This document shows, piece after piece, positions 62,237 through 64,000 of a stretch of 64,000 nt of DNA (within the stretch, counting starts at the first letter, position 1; every line of letters begins with the position of its first letter). The position numbers were made by a program, and so were the translations under genes. The notes under the pieces were generated by a model. That model was given only the letters and a program-made list of their open reading frames with translations, did no database searches and was not told where the DNA came from. Origin of the DNA: MWEI01 sp964600235 (GTDB taxonomy: Bacteria > Desulfobacterota > Desulfomonilia > UBA1062); NCBI GenBank assembly GCA_964600235.1, contig CAZRIV010000013.1, positions 74,651 to 138,650 on the forward strand. The letters are read 5' to 3'.

Positions 62237-63360
62237 GGTCTTGTCTCCTTTTTCTTTGCTGCGCGCAAAAGCTTCGCGGCTTTTTCTCTGGCGGTGCGGG
62301 CATCCGCAGCGGATCCATTGAGTTGCGCGTATTTCAGATAGGCCTCTGCTGCCTCTTTCTTCCTGCCCATCTGCTCGAACACGATGCCGAGATTCTTGTG
62401 CACCAGGGCGAAGCCGGGATTTATGGCAATGGCGCGCTGGTAGGCCCTGACGGCCTCCTCTTTCTTGCCGATCTTGCGCAGGGCCAATCCCAGGTTGTTC
62501 CAGGCATTGGAATTATCCGGGCTGGCTTGTACGGCCTTTTCAAATAACCCGGCCGCTTCTTCCATGTTCCCGGCCTTGGCCTTTTTCATGCCTTGGGCAT
62601 TATAATCGATCGCAGCTGATATGGTGGAGACCGCCGGCTTCTGTGCTGCACCTGCTTTCTGAGCCTCCTGCACTGCGGCAACGGTCTTGGGTTTTTCAGC
62701 AACAGGTGTTTCCTTCGCCTCCTTTGACAGTATCCCGACCAGCGCTGCAGCAAACACGAGGATGACTGCCACTGCCAGAATTGCGGGAATCCATCTGCCC
62801 TTCCTGGAGGAATGGGAGGGAAGCGCCTCCATGGTGGGGGTGAAGTCCATGACGGGTCTGGAGATGGACAGTTCGAATTGCCAGCCCTGCTCGTTCGCAA
62901 TGGACCTCACTACCCGGTGCAGTCTGTCGTAGCGCAAACCGTAAGGGCCGCCGAACATGAGGTGACCGTGGATCTTCTGGTTTTCATCAATAGATATATT
63001 GATGGGGCCTGCTTGAGAAGAGTCAGCGTCTATGCCCAGCAGCGTTTCCATCATCTTTTCCCAGAACAGGACCTGGTATTTTTCCGGCACCAGCTGCGCC
63101 ACGGCCTCGTATTTTATCGTGGCCTTCTGGCCTGGAATCTGTGCTCCAGGCCTAGATGTCAGTTCGAACCACTGCGGGCTTATTTTGCTCACACAGAGGA
63201 AGTCGTTGGCCAGCGACAGGAGCTCCGCCCCGATAGAGCCCTCCCCCTCGCTGTCCTCTCCGCTTTCCTCAAAGAGGGCCCCGCACTTCGTGCAGATGTC
63301 ATCCCCTGGCTCCAGCACATGTCCGCAGGAGGAACATTTTCTTATGGCCTCATCCCCCAT
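62233..63360 (-). CDS. Membrane protein with zinc ribbon and TPR repeats
   Basis: A 375-residue protein. An N-terminal zinc ribbon (CSSCGHVLEPGDDICTKCG, two CxxC pairs) is followed by a domain of unknown type to about 185, a single membrane segment at about 189-211 (IPAILAVAVILVFAAALVGI), an Ala-rich linker and three TPR repeats from about 250 to 345 (NNLGLALRKIGKKEEAVRAYQRAIAINPG is one). The zinc ribbon should be cytoplasmic and the TPR part periplasmic. ATG 63360 follows AAAGGG. It overlaps the SH3 lipoprotein gene by 4 bp, so the two may form one envelope complex. Confidence 0.85.
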   Translation of the reverse strand: MGDEAIRKCSSCGHVLEPGDDICTKCGALFEESGEDSEGEGSIGAELLSLANDFLCVSKISPQWFELTSRPGAQIPGQKATIKYEAVAQLVPEKYQVLFWEKMMETLLGIDADSSQAGPINISIDENQKIHGHLMFGGPYGLRYDRLHRVVRSIANEQGWQFELSISRPVMDFTPTMEALPSHSSRKGRWIPAILAVAVILVFAAALVGILSKEAKETPVAEKPKTVAAVQEAQKAGAAQKPAVSTISAAIDYNAQGMKKAKAGNMEEAAGLFEKAVQASPDNSNAWNNLGLALRKIGKKEEAVRAYQRAIAINPGFALVHKNLGIVFEQMGRKKEAAEAYLKYAQLNGSAADARTAREKAAKLLRAAKKKETRP

Positions 63361-63870
63361 CAGGTTCCCTTTCTTTTAAGCATCAGCTTTTTCATTTACA
63401 TATAATTCCAGACGATCCGGCCATTCATAGCCGGATTCAAGCCTTTGTTGAGCACCATCAACCCCAGGACAATGATGGGAATGCGCTCCATGCCGATCGT
63501 CAGGAACTGAGTTAGGAAGGGCAGCACGCCCCATGCGATGAAAGGATTCGGCTTGAAAGCGAACTGCGTGCAGACACTTTCAGGTAAGGAATAGAACTGA
63601 AGTCGAGTCATATTACTGCGCCCCATGATACCTGATAAATCGGAAAAACTGCATACATACTGTAGAAAGGACATAAAACGTAACGTAACAGGGGACAGAT
63701 TTATTTTAAGGATATTTGTCTCTTTCTTTGCATCCGCTCCTTGACCCAAGTAAGAAAGCGCAGGAAATTCAGAGGGTAAGCTTCTCCTGGCCGAGCGAAG
63801 TGAAACGGAATGCGTTTTCTTTGATGACCTTCTTTTTGCTCAAAGAGAAAGTCACACGCATAAAAACGAA
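63361..63870. other. Gene-free region with a REP-like AGGGGACAGATTTATTTT motif
   Basis: No convincing gene is seen. AGGGGACAGATTTATTTT at about 63690-63707 is a short sequence frequently found as part of dispersed repeats in this bacterial group. The region includes promoters for the zinc-ribbon/TPR operon and ends at the rRNA terminator. Confidence 0.5.
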
Positions 63871-63900
63871 AAGGCCCCCGAACTTACGTCCGGGGGCCTT
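63866..63900 (-). terminator. Terminator of the rRNA operon
   Basis: On the minus strand AAGGCCCCCG, a short loop and CGGGGGCCTT form a strong stem followed by TTCGTTTTT. It lies just after the 3' end of the 5S rRNA gene. Confidence 0.9.
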
Positions 63901-63908
63901 GATAATTG

Positions 63909-64000
63909 TCCTGGCAACGTCCTATTCTCCCACACAGCTGCCCATGCAGTACATTCGGCGCTAAAGGGCTTAACTTCCGAGTTCGGAATGGGATCGGGTG
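63909..64000 (-). rRNA. rrf: 5S ribosomal RNA, 5' part cut by window edge
   Basis: The minus strand reads CACCCGATCCCATTCCGAAC, then CGGAAGTTAAGC and a CAGCTGTGTGGGAGAATAGG-type stretch ending in GACGTTGCCAGG, which are the conserved 5S rRNA loop and helix elements. The first 20 or so nucleotides lie beyond 64000. The rest of the rRNA operon would be further to the right. Confidence 0.95.

Noticed and set aside
63396..63749. 117-codon minus-strand frame
   Set aside because: Part of it is the translation of a REP-like motif; no ribosome site and no recognised homology.

Overview
The window looks like a chromosome segment from a Gram-negative, anaerobic, motile bacterium, most likely a member of the Desulfobacterota (former Deltaproteobacteria; a syntrophic or sulfate-reducing fatty/aromatic-acid degrader). 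This rests on gene content: a tungsten-type aldehyde ferredoxin oxidoreductase with a polyferredoxin, many acyl-CoA enzymes, a YicC-RemA-Gmk cluster, FliS, outer-membrane and lipoprotein genes, and many small intergenic hairpin repeats. It is inference; no taxonomic marker other than a partial 5S rRNA is present.

Layout. 1-8.4 kb is a dense plus-strand housekeeping run: yicC (cut by the edge), remA, gmk, pyrF, rsmD, coaD, an aspartate-type aminotransferase, fliS plus a FliT-like partner, maf, glpK and an orphan MlaE-type permease. 8.8-20 kb is AT-richer and mostly minus strand: polyferredoxin and AOR, a TrxC-type thioredoxin, an acyl-CoA synthetase facing an acyl-CoA dehydrogenase, a porin-like protein, a 1.4 kb non-coding stretch with structured palindromes, and a calcium-binding-type secreted protein. 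20.6-31.3 kb carries cutA, a ParA-like ATPase and its small partner, a tail-specific protease, galE, metF, an Smr protein, a chalcone-isomerase-like secreted protein, an AI-2E family permease and a double-receiver HD-GYP response regulator.

From about 31.5 kb on, coding regions become visibly richer in G+C. 31.5-41 kb holds an aminotransferase behind three palindromes, an alpha/beta hydrolase, a YgiQ radical SAM protein, a DarP-like protein, an SDR, a malate dehydrogenase homologue, a beta-hydroxyacid dehydrogenase and an enoyl-CoA hydratase. 41-48 kb holds a lytic transglycosylase, an NhaD-type antiporter with a two-component system and a divergent Pro/Met-rich periplasmic protein, an IS3 relic with intact terminal inverted repeats, and an EF-hand protein. 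48-56 kb is rich in acyl-CoA metabolism: two crotonases, an acyl-CoA synthetase, two hotdog proteins, an SRPBCC protein and a thiolase with a proline-rich insertion.

56.3-57.9 kb has two adjacent histone-H1-like Lys/Ala/Pro repeat genes; the first ends in an FYDLN-type zinc ribbon and contains an assembly gap inside its 117-bp tandem repeat. 58-64 kb has a glycine-zipper lipoprotein, an SDR dehydrogenase, a PAS sensor, a suspicious poly-G/N stretch, an SH3 lipoprotein with a zinc-ribbon/TPR partner, and the terminator and 3' end of a minus-strand 5S rRNA gene. Together the acyl-CoA ligases, dehydrogenase, hydratases, SDR, thiolase and thioesterases could support beta-oxidation-like degradation, with AOR and polyferredoxin handling low-potential electrons. 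The points most worth a second look are the structured non-coding region at 17.9-18.7 kb, the H1-like/FYDLN gene, the IS3-derived miniature element, and the dispersed REP-like hairpins.
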